A stretch of DNA of 64,000 bases. Origin: Corynespora cassiicola. Its lineage: Eukaryota > Ascomycota > Dothideomycetes > Pleosporales > Corynesporascaceae. Positions 45,293-57,274 of the stretch are shown one piece after another (positions within the stretch are counted from its first letter, which is position 1; each line of letters opens with the position of its first letter). Both the position numbers and the translations under genes were made by a program. The notes beneath the pieces are model-generated. The model had not been told where the DNA came from and did not search any database. It saw only the letters and a list, made by a program, of their open reading frames with translations. The stretch is taken from contig JAEUWY010000002.1 of the NCBI GenBank assembly GCA_022059125.1, positions 248,001-312,000 of the forward strand. The letters run 5' to 3'.

Positions 45293-47637
45293 ATGCTTCC
45301 GAGTGAGACTAGAACAAGAGTACTCTCTAGTCCTCTGTTGCAAACGGTAAGTACAATGTATGTAGGTAGATGGGCAGGCCGGCGCTGCGCTTAATTCAGC
45401 CGCTAACGTATTGCATCCAGGGTCTGATATTTCGAGGAACAATACCCGGGTACGATGAAGACAATGTGGAAAAACACTCCGAGGAGCTACAAAGGATCTC
45501 TGAATCCAGGCGCGAGACGGAAGACATTTGCACCGCATGCCAAAATTATGGCCTCGATTACTTACATCTTCTGGAGTGCCCCGCTGAACCAAACTCGTGG
45601 GATTCAAGATCAAGAAAGTTTGGTTTGTTGAAAGGCTTCGATCCGCAATGTTCCATGTGTTCCCTTTTCAAGTCAGTGCTTCCAGAAGATCGCGCTGGTC
45701 CATTTGAACTTCATTGGATCGCCTATGGCGTGTTCCAGCGCAAGGATTCTCACTTATCGATGGACAATCAAAGATCATACCTAACTCCAGGAGTCATTGC
45801 CGTCCCATCTAAGCGCATTCATGAATATTGGAGGGAACCTTGGGTGTACGGTATCATCCTACCTTGTCGAGCTTCGAGTGAAAGTTCCCTCCCCGTTGCC
45901 AGAGCGCGCATTCTTGATCAAGCTTCTATAAACTACGGCATCCCCCGATACTGGATCGATAGATGCGATTATTATCATGGAACAAACTGTGTCGAGAAAT
46001 CTTCATCATTGGATGTATTGTTCGTCATTGATTGCTATGAACGTCGACTTGTTAAAGCCGCAGAAGGATACATGTATGTGGCGCTAAGCTACGTGTGGGG
46101 CACAGACGCCACAAATACCACTCCAGGATTTGAGCCTGATAGCCTTCCGACACTGATCACAGACTCCATGGCCGTTACGCTTGGATTGGGATACCGATAC
46201 CTATGGGTCGATAGGTATTGCATCCCCCAAACCAACGACCACGTAAGACATGAGCAAATCCGAAACATGGACAAGATATATGCTCATGCCCAAGTTACGA
46301 TAATTGCGGCGTGTTCTTTGGATGCATCGGTGGGGCTTACTCGAGTAAGCATTCCTGCCAACAGTCTGCAGTCCTCAGCAAGAATTGGATCCAACATGTT
46401 TGCACGTGTGCGCATGAATGCCAAAAAAGATGTTCAGGGTTCAAAATGGAATTCGAGGGGCTGGACATACCAGGAAGGATTACTATCTACCCGCAGGCTT
46501 GTCTTCACGGCCGAGACAACTTACTTCCAGTGTGGCGGTGGCTTTTACTTCGGCGCCTGCCACACGGAGATGGTGGATGTACCTTTTGAATGTGGATCTA
46601 CTCTGAGTCTCGACCCTAGGTCCCTCATCTTTCCTGGCAGCTCCGGCGAGACACACAGGATATGGGAGCTTATTGAAGAGTACAGCCAAAAGACTCTGAG
46701 CTTCGAATCAGACAAACTGGACGCATTCGCCGGCATATTAAACAGATACGAAAACCATCCCAATCGAGTCTTCAATCACATCTGGGGGGTGCCAATATTC
46801 GCAGACATGACTCATCGAAAGTTCGACACTGTGCATCTCGATGACGGATCGGAGCACGTACTCCGTTTCCATACCTCTTATGCTGAGAAGATTGCTCATG
46901 GTTTGGTGTGGGAAAATCATGGAGAAATTCAAACCCCCGGTTTTCCAACTTGGTCATGGGCTAGTTGTTCGGGGCCAATTTCCGGTCCAGTTTCAGACTT
47001 GCTGAATAATACTCTTGAAATCACCTTGAACCTCAAGGATGGCCGAAAATTGAGAATGGATGGGCATTATTTGTACCAGATGGAAAGTTTTCTTCAGTCA
47101 GAGTTGAAGATGGGTCTTTCAATACGGAGCTGGGTATGCACTGTGCAATTTTTCCCAGAAAGCAACCTAGGAAACGAAACTGGATATTGGGCGTGCTTTA
47201 GGACTGAAGATGGGAGGTTGCTCCGTACTCTAGTCAAAACAAGCCCCGGGCTTGAAAGAGTAGGGTCATCGGCATGTGAGGCAATTTTCCTTGGGGTATC
47301 TGGGCTGTCTTCTGGGAAGAAGTTAGAATATGTCTTTCTTGTTGTAATACGTCGTGGTGATGGCTACATTCGTCTCAACACGTTAAGATTTGGAAGTTGT
47401 GAGAGTGAGATAAGGGAAGCCTATAATATGACCGGAGAAGAGAGCATGCCAAGGGAAAGAGCAAGGGAATTCAAGACTGTTGTGATCAACGACAATTTCG
47501 ATTGGGAGGTATTTATGGATAACAATGGTGGCGATGCGATCGATAAGCATCTTGGCGGAATCTGGCAATCGTGGTGGCTAATGATGCCCGTTCTCAACGA
47601 GATGATCTTGACTTGGAAGGAGATTACCGTCCAATGA
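45293..47637 (+). CDS. heterokaryon incompatibility (HET) domain protein
   Basis: Modelled as two exons, 45293-45346 and 45421-47637, giving 756 aa. The 74 bp intron has a GTAAGT donor, GCTAAC branch and CAG acceptor, and joins a short ATG-led exon in phase. This is preferred to the in-frame ATG at 45370, which lies inside that intron. A Cys-rich start (ICTAC, CSMCSLF) precedes the HET domain at about 232-380. The three HET blocks are YVALSYVWG, YLWVDRYCIPQ followed by NMDKIYAHAQVTIIAA, and SRGWTYQEGLLSTRRLVF. The C-terminal half includes FPTWSWASC, common in this family. HET proteins mediate cell death on fusion of unlike strains. No NACHT, WD or ankyrin partner domain is fused. The partner locus is unknown. 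Confidence 0.88.
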
Positions 47638-48402
47638 CTGTTCTTATCGTGTTTAAGGAATGTGTATATACGTATCTTTACGAATTAATAACATCACTTC
47701 ATTTTCCCAATGTTGATGGTCCATTACTCTTCCATGTTCAAGGGAAATTTACCAAGGCCATGTGCGAAAACATGTATTGTAGTATCATTAACCCCACACT
47801 TTTTGTGTCCCCGGGCATTGTTTAGGGATAGCTCTTGTGTGTTTGTGTGCGATTTTGGACTCCCCCGTCCGCGTGTATTTTTGTTCTTGTTTATTCAATT
47901 TGATTAGTATCAGTAATCAGGAAAATATATGAGGCATTGATTACTATACGACTCGCATATTTGCATCGTATCGTACGTGAGATAATTTGAAGGAACCACT
48001 TTGGAGAATACTAACTTCCGTTCTAACTTTCTGTTCGCCGTCTAGCTGTTGACTGTATCTTGAGTAAGCAGTACCTATTATTGTAGTCGCGATAACTTCC
48101 CTTACTATTTTATCACTGAGGGAATTTCTTACCAATCCAGAGGGGTTTGAAATGGCCCTAGTTCATGACTAACAGGCAAGCGTGGCTGTTATTTCCTAAG
48201 AAGGATGGCAGCATAAGCCATGGAACAGATGACTAAAGAAGCATTCTCAAGATTTGGTTTCTATAGCCGGTAACTACTTCTCATGAGGATATGTCAGGTT
48301 CTGAAAGTGGAAAAGAGCTGGGGTAGCATCCAGATATAAATTAAAAGTGCAAGTAAGTCTGGAAGACATCTACATTGTCAATTCTATCATCAATCTAAAA
48401 AC
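47638..48402. other. intergenic with ADH promoter
   Basis: AT-rich spacer between the HET gene and the alcohol dehydrogenase gene. It contains a TATA-like element near its right end. No further gene seen. Confidence 0.5.
48333..48342 (+). promoter_or_regulatory. TATA-like element
   Basis: GATATAAATT about 60 bp before the alcohol dehydrogenase start, a reasonable core-promoter position. No direct evidence of use. Confidence 0.4.
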
Positions 48403-49504
48403 ATGCCAGGAGATAACGAGTACGCAATCTATCGTGGAGTTGAAGGCACGGTGAAGAAGACATCGACAGAAACACCAAAGCTTGGACCCAAGGATATCCT
48501 AGTCAAGCTCACTCACTCAGGACTGTGCGCTTCCGATTTGGCATATATCCCATACGGAATCGCTCTCGGACATGAAGGAGTGGGTATCGTCGAGGCGATT
48601 GGTAGCGATGTAACCCAGTTCAAAGTGGGCGACAGAGCTGGTGGGGGATACCACCGCAATTCCTGCGGAAACTGCAGCTACTGTCTGTCTGGCCAAGACA
48701 TCTGGTGCTATGATCGCAGCATCTTCGGCGAGACAGACTACAACAATGGTACTATTGGAGAATACTATGTGGGCGTCGAGACGTATCTTCACAAGATTCC
48801 AGACGGTCTCGCCAGTGAGCATGCTGCGCCGCTACAGTGTGCTGGTGCAACTACGTACAACGCGCTCGTTTCGGTAGTCAAACCTGGCGAACGTGTTGGC
48901 ATTCTCGGCATTGGAGGTTTGGGACATCTTGCCATCCAGTTTGCAAGCAAGCTGGGCACTGAGGTTGTAGTCTTCAGCACGAGCAAAGATAAAGAAGAAG
49001 AAGCCCGGAAGCTTGGGGCGGCCGAGTTTTACCTGCTGGATGAGCTCGAGAAGGTCAAGGAACCGGTCACCACGCTGGTAATTGCTGGTAGCAGGTATCC
49101 TGACTGGAACAAGTAGGTTCTCGCACGTAACTTTTATTACAATGCTGACCGAATGTGGAGATTTTTGGTGAAGAATATCGTCGCTCGAGCTGGAAGTATC
49201 ATACCTCTCGCCGCACCTCATGGTGACCTGAATCTCCCGTAAGCAAGCTATTGTTGAACCTGGCCCTCGAGAGCTACGCTAATGGTGCCAAAGGGCTTTC
49301 CAACTCTTCTTTGACGGTTATAATATACGCTCCAGTTTGGTCGCGTCGCGCGGTAAACACGACGAAATGCTAGCCTTTGCTGCGGCACACCACGTGAAAC
49401 CATGGGTCGAGAAGTTTGAACTGAGTGAGCAAGGGATTGCGGAGGCCATCTCGAAGCTGAAGGAGAACAAGATACGCTACAGAGGTGTCCTAGTAGCAAG
49501 ATAG
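48403..49504 (+). CDS. zinc-dependent alcohol dehydrogenase (MDR family)
   Basis: Three exons, 48403-49112, 49161-49238 and 49294-49504, give 332 aa. The introns are 48 bp (GTAGGT donor, GCTGAC branch) and 55 bp. Without splicing the frame stops at 49116 and would look truncated. The catalytic zinc site is intact: Cys in GLCASD and His-Glu in ALGHEGVGIVEAIG. The structural zinc cluster SCGNCSYCLSGQDIWC has all four Cys. The Rossmann motif is GILGIGGLGHLAIQFASKLG, followed by VVVFSTSKDKEEEA. The C-terminus SSLVASRGKHDEMLAFAAAH and KPWVEKFEL matches the cinnamyl-alcohol/NADP-dependent ADH branch. The residues after the second beta strand (STSKD) suggest NADPH use. Substrate unknown; cytosolic. 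Confidence 0.85.
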
Positions 49505-49906
49505 GCGTAGGATCATTGAGAATCACATCGTAAGGCACGAGAAGGCTCCTCAACAGAAATACTTAGGAACATATGTTGAAACCGGGACGCGATGCGTTTG
49601 CTGGAATTGTAGCTTCAGATACACAGATAGCAATGATCGCGTTTTCAAAAAGCACCAGCAAAATGGTATTTCTCGATGAGTCTCGACTTCCCGATGACAG
49701 TTTGTGAGGTGATTGAATGTCTTATCTGCTCCAGACGCGACTATGACGACTCCGATAAGCATCCGGTAGAATCCCGGCCGAGAGTTAACCGAGGGCCGAA
49801 TAAAGGGTTAGCGCATTTTTTGACCGCTGGAAGGGCTTCACTTTTCTCCGATACATCACCCATGCATCACCAACAACGCTGAAATCGACAAGGCCCGAAA
49901 AATCCG
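49505..49906. other. intergenic, promoter of carrier gene
   Basis: About 400 bp between the dehydrogenase and the mitochondrial carrier on the same strand. Nothing else recognised. Confidence 0.45.
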
Positions 49907-51085
49907 ATGGTTTCAGGCGCGAGTGTCCGTGAAACGCTGCTCTATTCAATATCGGAGAAGCTAACTTTATCAGGATGCAAATACACCCGCCATAGTCTCC
50001 TTGGCTGCTGGGGGTGTGGCGGGTGGTATCGAGGCCTTCACCTCTGTACGCGGACCAAATTGGAAAAGCCGGATTATTGTGGCTAATCTCTGATCAGTAT
50101 CCATTGGAGTTTGCAAAGACTCGTGTCCAGCTGAGGAGTGAGAAGGGCAAGCCAACGCCCAAAAACCCCTTTCTTGTCGTCACACAAGTGTACCGCAAAG
50201 AGGGCATCAGAGCTTTGTACAAAGGTTGCGCCGCGCTAGTGGTGGTATGTTCATATTCCAATCCATCCCTCCACTCAGTCTTGCCCTTCACTTTGTGCTG
50301 CATTATTCTCATGGCGTCTTCTCCTTTGGCACCTCCGTTGTCGGTTTTGCTTTTCCGAAATATTCCGAATTTTTGTCAGCATTTCATCTCAACATCAATT
50401 CTGAGCACCAAAACAGGGATCCGTGGGCAAAGATGGCGTACGATTCCTTTTCTTCGACCAGATCAAACATTCGTTCGCAGACCCCGAAACAGGGACTCTG
50501 TCGCCATTACGCAACCTTGGCGCTGGTATGACTGCCGGAGTGGTGGCTTCAATCACTGCCGTCACGCCTTCGGAGCGCATCAAGACCGCTCTAATCGATG
50601 ACGCCCGAAATGAAAAGAGATTCCGGTCAGGTTTCCACGCAACGCGAGTAATTTGGCAGGAGCATGGAATCCTTGGACTTTATCGGGGCTTTGCCGGTAC
50701 CACTTTGAAGCAAGCTTCCGCTACTGCATTCCGCATGGGCACCTACAACATCCTCAAGGACTTTGAAAAAACCAGAAATATTGAGCAAAATACCCTCACA
50801 AACTTTGCCAACGGATCAGTCGCAGGGGTTGTTACGACGCTCTGCACGCAACCCTTTGACGTCATCAAAACTCGGTCACAGAGCGCCCACGGAGCCAGCA
50901 CTGTCGAAGCCTGCAAGACTATTCTGCTCGACTATGGTATCCGCGGGTTCTGGAAGGGCACCACTATGAGGCTTGGAAGGACGGTTTTCAGCGGCGGCAT
51001 CTTGTTTACTAGCTATGAAGCAGCTGTAAAGGTCATCCAGCCGCTATACGCTGGACTCCATAATACAGAAGGCGAGGTTGCATAA
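49907..51085 (+). CDS. mitochondrial tricarboxylate (citrate) carrier, CTP1-like
   Basis: Exons 49974-50045, 50098-50244 and 50417-51085 are well supported. A short first exon 49907-49924 (MVSGAS) is tentative because its donor, GTCCGT, is weak, though the following intron has a CTAAC branch and CAG acceptor. Total about 301 aa. The three carrier signatures are present: YPLEFAKTR, TPSERIKT and QPFDVIKTR (PxxExxK / PxxDxxK), each opening one of the three tandem mitochondrial-carrier repeats. VSLAAGGVAGGIEA and CAALVVGSVGKDGVRFLFFD match the citrate/tricarboxylate branch. It acts in the inner mitochondrial membrane, exchanging citrate or a related tricarboxylate for malate. The third intron is 172 bp, longer than its neighbours. 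It is convergent with the hydantoinase gene, 105 bp away. Paralogues of this type occur in organic-acid and metabolite clusters. Confidence 0.85.
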
Positions 51086-51190
51086 TCGGTTTCCTACCTT
51101 AGATACCCTCTACTTCCAATCAAGTTCCACGTTTACAGACGCACAATATTTGCCTTTGCCTATTCTACAACGGGCATGGTCCATCTAGTC

Positions 51191-54100
51191 TCATGCCTTG
51201 CCGTCATACTCGTCGATAACGCTCACAGGCTTCACGAACTTCCCGAGCGGCCTATACTCTAGATGATCCATGCCAAACGCCCTGGGCCCTCCTATCTCGA
51301 TGCCCTTTGGGCTTGTCCAGCGCTCACTCGCTGTGATGCCAATGACAAGAACCAGGAGACCATATCGATACTCTGGCGTTCCGATCGCCTCACCATTCTG
51401 TGCATCGATAACCGAGATGAGGTCCGGCACGATAGCCAGCACATCTTCATTCTTCTCCTCGCCCGTAACACTTTCCTCGCCCTCGCGGATCTTGATGGCA
51501 GCAATGTTCTCATTCTTGAACGGAATCTTGATCCTGCCCGAGAACTGCGCATCCGTTCCCTCAACAATGACCTCTCCATAGACATGGCCCATCCACAGCT
51601 TGCGCTCGACGCCCACAATCTTGCCCTTGAAGAGCACGCGACCCGTCTCCGCGCCACCTACGGCATCAATAATGGATTCGGCTACGCTGTCGATCCTGTT
51701 TTCTTTTCTCGCCCGCGAAACTTCGCGTCCAATGCGCCACGACAATGAAATCGTGTGCTCGACTGCCCACCTCCTGGTCTCTGCTCCGGTCACGGGGCCG
51801 TCGGCAGATGCGACGTGGCTTCCCATCTGGCTGAGTGCCGCGCGGATGACTTGCTCGACCTTGAGGTCGCTCGATGCAGTGGGCATGTACAAGATGTTTC
51901 CGTTGCCATCTGTCACACAGACGGGGGCGAATACGATGTCGCGCTCGCCAAACACGACAGGCGTAGTCTGCCATTTTGTCGGATACGCCCTGCCCATCCA
52001 GTCTCCATCCACACACGGCACATTCATGTTTGTCGACGCGCCGAGCACAAGGCCTTGCAGTCCGTTGGAGCCGCCAATCTCAATGGGGATGATGTGCGTC
52101 GCACGACCGCCCTCGAAGAGCTTGTACAGGTGGTTCTGCGCGTCCATCATCTCGTCGCCCGCGAGCTTTTCGATGCCCACGGTGGGGGATCCGGCGCCAC
52201 CTCCGCAGCCCACGAGATCCTCATCTTTGAGATCGTCAGGGTTCACCACACGGACGATGCCCCCCTTTCGCAGGATTCCGCGCACGCGAAGCATGGTGGA
52301 GTAGGGCGAGCCTCCGCCGCCGGTGCCCATGATATAACAGCCGATCGTTATCCAGTCGAGGTCTGTTTCGGAAATGAACCACTCGCGGTTGGTGACCTTG
52401 GGCTTGTAGGCATCGATATCGACGTCTGGTGCTGAGTCGTCCTCTGCGGAAGTATCCTCGGTGGAGGGCGGTGCGATGTCGTCTTCGTTCGAGTCGGACT
52501 CTTTGACGGCAGCTTCCTCGATGCTGAGCTTCGCAAAGTCGCTGGAGCGCGAGTAATCAAAATCGCCTGCGGCTCGGATGATGAATCGCGTCTTGTGGGC
52601 GATGTATTGGAGGGGTAGTGATTCGACTTCGACCACCTCGACAGACTCTTTTTGTGCTCCGGCCTCGATGGTCTTTTGCTTTGCCTCTTCGGAGATCTCA
52701 GCGATGAGTTCTTTGGTGGTATGCTTCTCGGTTGACTTGACAGTGTCAATGACTGCGCTGACTCTGGCCATGGCAGCTCCGATGGCATTAGCTACTCCAG
52801 ACCATTCAGGCTTGATGACACGACTTGCGCCCTTGAGCTCATCGGGTGCAATAACGGCACCGCCTCCGACTAAAAGTACTGGCAGGTCTTCGGGCGACGT
52901 CTTCATAGTGTCAATGATGCGCTCAATCATTTTCTTCGTCTCCGCCTTGAAGTCGTCGATATCCTTTACGTCCAGTTTTCCGCGCACCTTCTCTGGCTCA
53001 CCGACCACTACATCATTGGACGATGCGACTGTGTAGTCTGTGGCGGTCGGGACATCTCCGCCAAAGACCAACGCCTTTTCAGGCAGTTTGTAGCCCACAG
53101 ACTCTGGTCCGACTTGAAGTCTTCCTTCTACTCTCCGTACGAGAGATCCTCCGCCTAGCCCAATGCTCTTTACATCTGGGTACGAAAAGTTCATGCGCAC
53201 ACCGGAAAGCTCCGAGTAAGCTGCTTGCTGTCTAGGAAACCCATTTGCGAGCAACAGTCCAACATCGGTAGTGGTGCCGCCCACATCAACCACCATCATC
53301 GCCTCGCCCTCGCCTTGTGGCTTTCCAACCAAGAAAGCGGCACCTCGCATGCTATTCGTCGGGCCGGAAGAGAATGTGCGAATAGGTAGTCGTGCTGCGG
53401 CATCACCAGACAAGATCGTTCCATCATTTTGGGTGATGAAAACGGGACACTCGAGACCTAGCTTCTTGATTGGAGTCTGGAACGAAGCAATCGTCTTCCT
53501 CGCAAACGAAAGAATACTCGCATTCAAAATCGCGGCATTCTCGCGCTCCAGAAACCCAAGATTCGCGACAGTCTTGCTGAGAACAACATCAATGTTCTCC
53601 CCAAGCTCGCGCCGGATGATGGAAGCTGCGCGCTCTTCCTGCTGCTCAACGGTATCGATCGGACTAAAGACTCCGTTGACGACGATGCTCTTGATTCCCC
53701 TCTCTTTCACGGTCTTGCAAAATTCTACGATTTCTGCCTCTTTGATGTTGCCAATGAGGCTTCCGTCAACTTCGAGTCCGCCGTTTACAAGGGCGTAGTG
53801 GCCGAGGATGATGCGCCGGAGAGAATTGGGCCAGTCAACGCACGGTGGAGCATGCTTGCTAAAGGGTCCGCTAAGACGCAGGACCGCGACGGAGGAGAGA
53901 CGCGTAGTATCGCGGGTCACCACAGCGTTGACGAAGTGCGTCGTCCCAATTGTCACGCTGGCTACTGACGATGGGGAGACCGAAGCCGACTTGAACATGG
54001 TCGTGATGGCGGCTGCAATGCCATGGCTAGGGTCGGTGGTTGTAGGGGCCTTGTGCCTAGCTTTCTTGGTAAGTATAGGCTACGTTTGGTATATGGCATC

Positions 54101-54382
54101 GGCCCAGCTGATGGTCTACTAGGTGTTTGTACTTGGTTGTCCAAGGCGCCCAATATGTCCGCCGATGAATGTCGCGTCACGTGGTTTGATCACCTCACAA
54201 AAACAATGAGAATGCTCCTACCATGCGATTATCCCCCTGTCTTTCTCCCCTGATCTCGTTGGGTCGATGATAACCCCATCTGTGTTCGTCCTGTACCGTG
54301 TCAGCCTCTTCACTCTCTTCGCGCGGGACATAGCTTACCCTCCGACATCAACACCGATGCGCAGATTCTTGAGTGCAGCCAT
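51191..54382 (-). CDS. hydantoinase A/oxoprolinase fused to DUF917
   Basis: Three exons, 54382-54339, 54290-54222 and 54056-51191, give 992 aa. The introns are 48 bp (GTAAGC donor) and 165 bp, and all junctions keep phase. The N-terminal ATPase motif RIGVDVGGTNTDGVIID is made only by joining exons 1 and 2, which proves the first splice. The hydantoinase A core follows: ITQNDGTILSGDAAA, RTFSSGPTNSMRGAAFL, then VVDVGGTTTDVGLL at about 293. From about 595 to 985 lies a DUF917 domain (DWITIGCYIMGTGGGGSPY, VGCGGGAGSPTVGIEKL). An acidic linker separates the halves. Enzymes of this class use ATP to open cyclic amides such as 5-oxoproline or N-methylhydantoin. Substrate unknown. It is divergent from the NCS1 permease gene, suggesting uptake and hydrolysis of the same compound. 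Confidence 0.9.
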
Positions 54383-55009
54383 CTTCCAAAGGCTTCTGAG
54401 GGGTATACGACGATATCGAAAGCAGTAAAGAGGGGAAAGCGAAGCAATGCCGCGCCCTTTCATGCGTCAGGCAAGAAGATCGGATCATCAGATAAGATAA
54501 ACGCACGAATGGCGGGGCATCTGCCCCGATCTTCGGACGGCGAAATTCCGAAAAGCGCTCCTTTGCACAAGGCACACGGGACGGTCGACCTTCCCTCTCT
54601 TCGCCCCATCCTTGTCCATCGCACCACTCCCATCGCCCTGAATACTCCTGCCCGTGTTCTCCCACGTCCTGATTCGACGATGGGGCGCTGATCTCGTGGC
54701 CATCTGATTAGATAGCGGCAGGCAATGCAGACCCCACACGCGCCGCCGTCTTGCCACGCTCGGCTGTCCCCGCCTGGGCTTGGTCTGATAGCGTCGATGA
54801 TAGCGACCGGATTGCAGTTTTGAGGTCGCTTCCCGACGCTCGTATCAAGCCTGCGACTGGGCGGGCGTCTTGGCCGCTCATTGTCGTCGCGTGAGATGAG
54901 AAGGACCGGCACCCGACAATGATCGACCCCCGGCATCTATCTATGGGATCCGTCGCGACTCCATCTCCATCGTTCATCCACTACAGTCTTGTTTGCAACC
55001 GTGGACGAC
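54383..55009. promoter_or_regulatory. bidirectional promoter of hydantoinase and NCS1 genes
   Basis: About 630 bp between divergent starts. GATA-type words (GATAAG near 54493, TTATC elsewhere) can be seen, compatible with nitrogen-catabolite control, but such words are common by chance. Confidence 0.4.
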
Positions 55010-56876
55010 ATGGCTCTCAGGCAGCGGCTTGTGAGCTTGAACGAAAAGGTCAAGTTGAAAGGTGACGATGCGAAGCATGAGCAGACGGACGCGTGGAGCA
55101 ACAGGGACCTCATCCCACTCCCGCCGTCGAGGAGAACGTGGGGATGGTTCAACTTTTTCGGTTTTTGGGCCATTGCCAGTTTAAATCTAGCGAATTGGCA
55201 GACCCCGAATACCTACCTGAGTAAGCATACAAAATGACGAGCTTTGAGATTCACGATTGCTAACGTGCAAAGCCATGGGGCTCTCTGTACCGCAGTCGAT
55301 GCTCGTCATTGTGGTTGGTAGACTGCTGATTGCGGGATTCTCGGCGCTTATCGCGTGGTGCGGTCTGGAGTGGCACATTGGCTTCACCATACAGAATCGA
55401 TACAGTTGGGGCATGCGGGCCAGTTATATCCCACTTTTGCAGAGAATTCTGCTCAACTTCATCTGGAATGCTGTTCAATGTAGGTCGTTCTGCACCATGG
55501 ATAAAACTGCATACTGAATTTCTTTTCCAGGCTGGAATGGAGGACGATTGGTTGCCGTCTGTTTGACCGCAATCTGGCCGTCGTTTGCGCGCATCCCAAA
55601 TACCTTTGGATCCGACATGCCAACTACCACCTATGAGTTTGTTGGCTTTGTCATCTTCTGGTTCCTGTCGACGCCATTCCTTTGGCTCCGCCCCGAAAAG
55701 TTCAAGATTCCTTTTCTGATTGTGTGTGCATGGTGCGGTCTCGGGATGATTGCATGGATGATCTGGGCTCTGGCAGTGGCTGAGGGTGTTGGGCCGCTTT
55801 GGAGCGCAGGGCAGCAAATCCCGACTGGATCCCCGTGGAACTCTTCCTGGCTCATCATGGCCGGCATCAATCAGGCAATTGGCGGGTTGGCAGCCGGAAT
55901 CACGAACGGATCCGATTTCTCTCGTTATGCGAAACGGCCTAGGTCCTATGTCATCGGTACAATCGCCTCCTGTCTGGTCACAGGTATTCTTGTATCGCTG
56001 ATCGGGCTCGTCACGGCCGCCGCTGGGCAAAAGATTTATGGCGAAATCTACTGGAACCCGCCTGATCTCCTCATGGTAATGATGGACAATGGAAATGGAT
56101 CTTCCAAAGCCAGGGCAGGAGTCTTTTTTCTAGCTGCTGGCTTTGCCTTTACTGCCATGTTTGAGAATATTTGCGGAAACGCCATTGCTGGAGGCATCGA
56201 TCTTGCGGGTCTGTGGCCACGGTACATCAATATTCGACGCGGTGCCATTATTACATTTGTCGCAGCCTGGGTTGTTCAGCCTTGGCAGTTGATCAATCGC
56301 GCCACGACTTTCATCGCCGTTCTTTCGTCCTTCTCCGTCTTTCTGGCTCCCATCATGGGCATCATGGCATGCGACTACTATGTTTTGAGGAAGAGGAAGA
56401 TTAGGCTCAGCCACCTTTACAGAACGACCGACTCGATCTACTTTTTCTGGAAAGGTGTCAACTGGCGGGCCATTCCAGCATGGATATGCGGTTGGGCCCC
56501 GACGATTGGAGGACTGGTTGTCACAGTCAGGGCGGAACCCAACCCACCGAGGGCACTGGTTCAGCTATACTATATGGCGTTTTTGATCGGTAAGTATCCT
56601 TGAGTCTTGAAATCTGCAAGATCCGACATTGACCAAGCTCTAGGCTTCTTCATCAGCGCAATCGTCTTCTATCTGTTGAACCTTGCGTTCCCCGTCCCCG
56701 ACATGGCTCAGTATGACGAAGTTGACGTTTATGGAACTTTTACTCCAGCCGAAGCGAGACATAAAGGCGTGATTCCGCTCGAGGAAGACTCATCGATTAT
56801 GGGTATGACTGGTACTGGCTTTGGCAACAAGTCATCGGAAAACGTCGTCCTGGATCAGGAAGGAAAAAACGCCTGA
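55010..56876 (+). CDS. NCS1-family nucleobase/hydantoin-type permease
   Basis: Four exons, 55010-55220, 55273-55479, 55531-56589 and 56644-56876, give 569 aa. The introns are 51-54 bp with GTAAGC, GTAGGT and GTAAGT donors, and every junction keeps phase. It has about twelve membrane helices. NCS1 blocks present are NRDLIPLPPSRRTWGWFNFF, WAIASLNLANWQTPNTYL, GFTIQNRYSWGMRASYIP, NAVQCWNGGR across a splice, ITNGSDFSRYAKRPRS and ENICGNAIAGGIDLAGLWPR. These place it in the fungal Fur-like branch, whose members import uracil, allantoin, uric acid or uridine with cations across the plasma membrane. The exact substrate cannot be read. Its divergent partner encodes a hydantoinase/oxoprolinase, so a hydantoin-like or other cyclic amide substrate is the best inference. 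Confidence 0.9.
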
Positions 56877-57274
56877 GAGATAGACATGGGAGATTTGGCC
56901 TGGAATTGTGAACCACAAAGGCTTTAAAGAAGGTGGTGTTTGGTCGACTTGTTTCTCTTATTCATTCGCTCTCACCTTGGGCTCGGTTCATCTCGGATAT
57001 TCTCGCCAGACTAGAGCCTCGAAAGCTCTATTTTGCGGAGAAGCCGGTCTGTCGATGTCTTGGCAGGGACCTCTTGTGGAGATGGTTAGTCGAGTACCAT
57101 GATGGCCGAGACGACGACATGATGTGGATAGACCATCAAGGTACATTGCGAGCCCCAATATATTCTGGAATGCGTATACCCTGCAGATTCTTCCTCATTT
57201 CCCGTGAATATCTTGCTACGTCAATTCTCTTTTTCGAGTCGAACTCACTGCCATCATTATTCAGGCTGACCACG
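56877..57274. other. intergenic, 5' region of flavin monooxygenase-like gene
   Basis: The downstream frame stays open back to about 56933, but that translation has no conserved content and the flavin motif starts right after the ATG at 57275. Confidence 0.5.

Noticed and set aside
48403..49116. Alcohol dehydrogenase as a truncated pseudogene ending at 49116
   Set aside because: Two introns with good signals restore the full C-terminus in phase, so the gene looks intact.
56933..57274. N-terminal extension of the flavin monooxygenase-like protein
   Set aside because: The FAD motif starts six residues after the ATG at 57275, as usual for the family; the extension has no conserved content.
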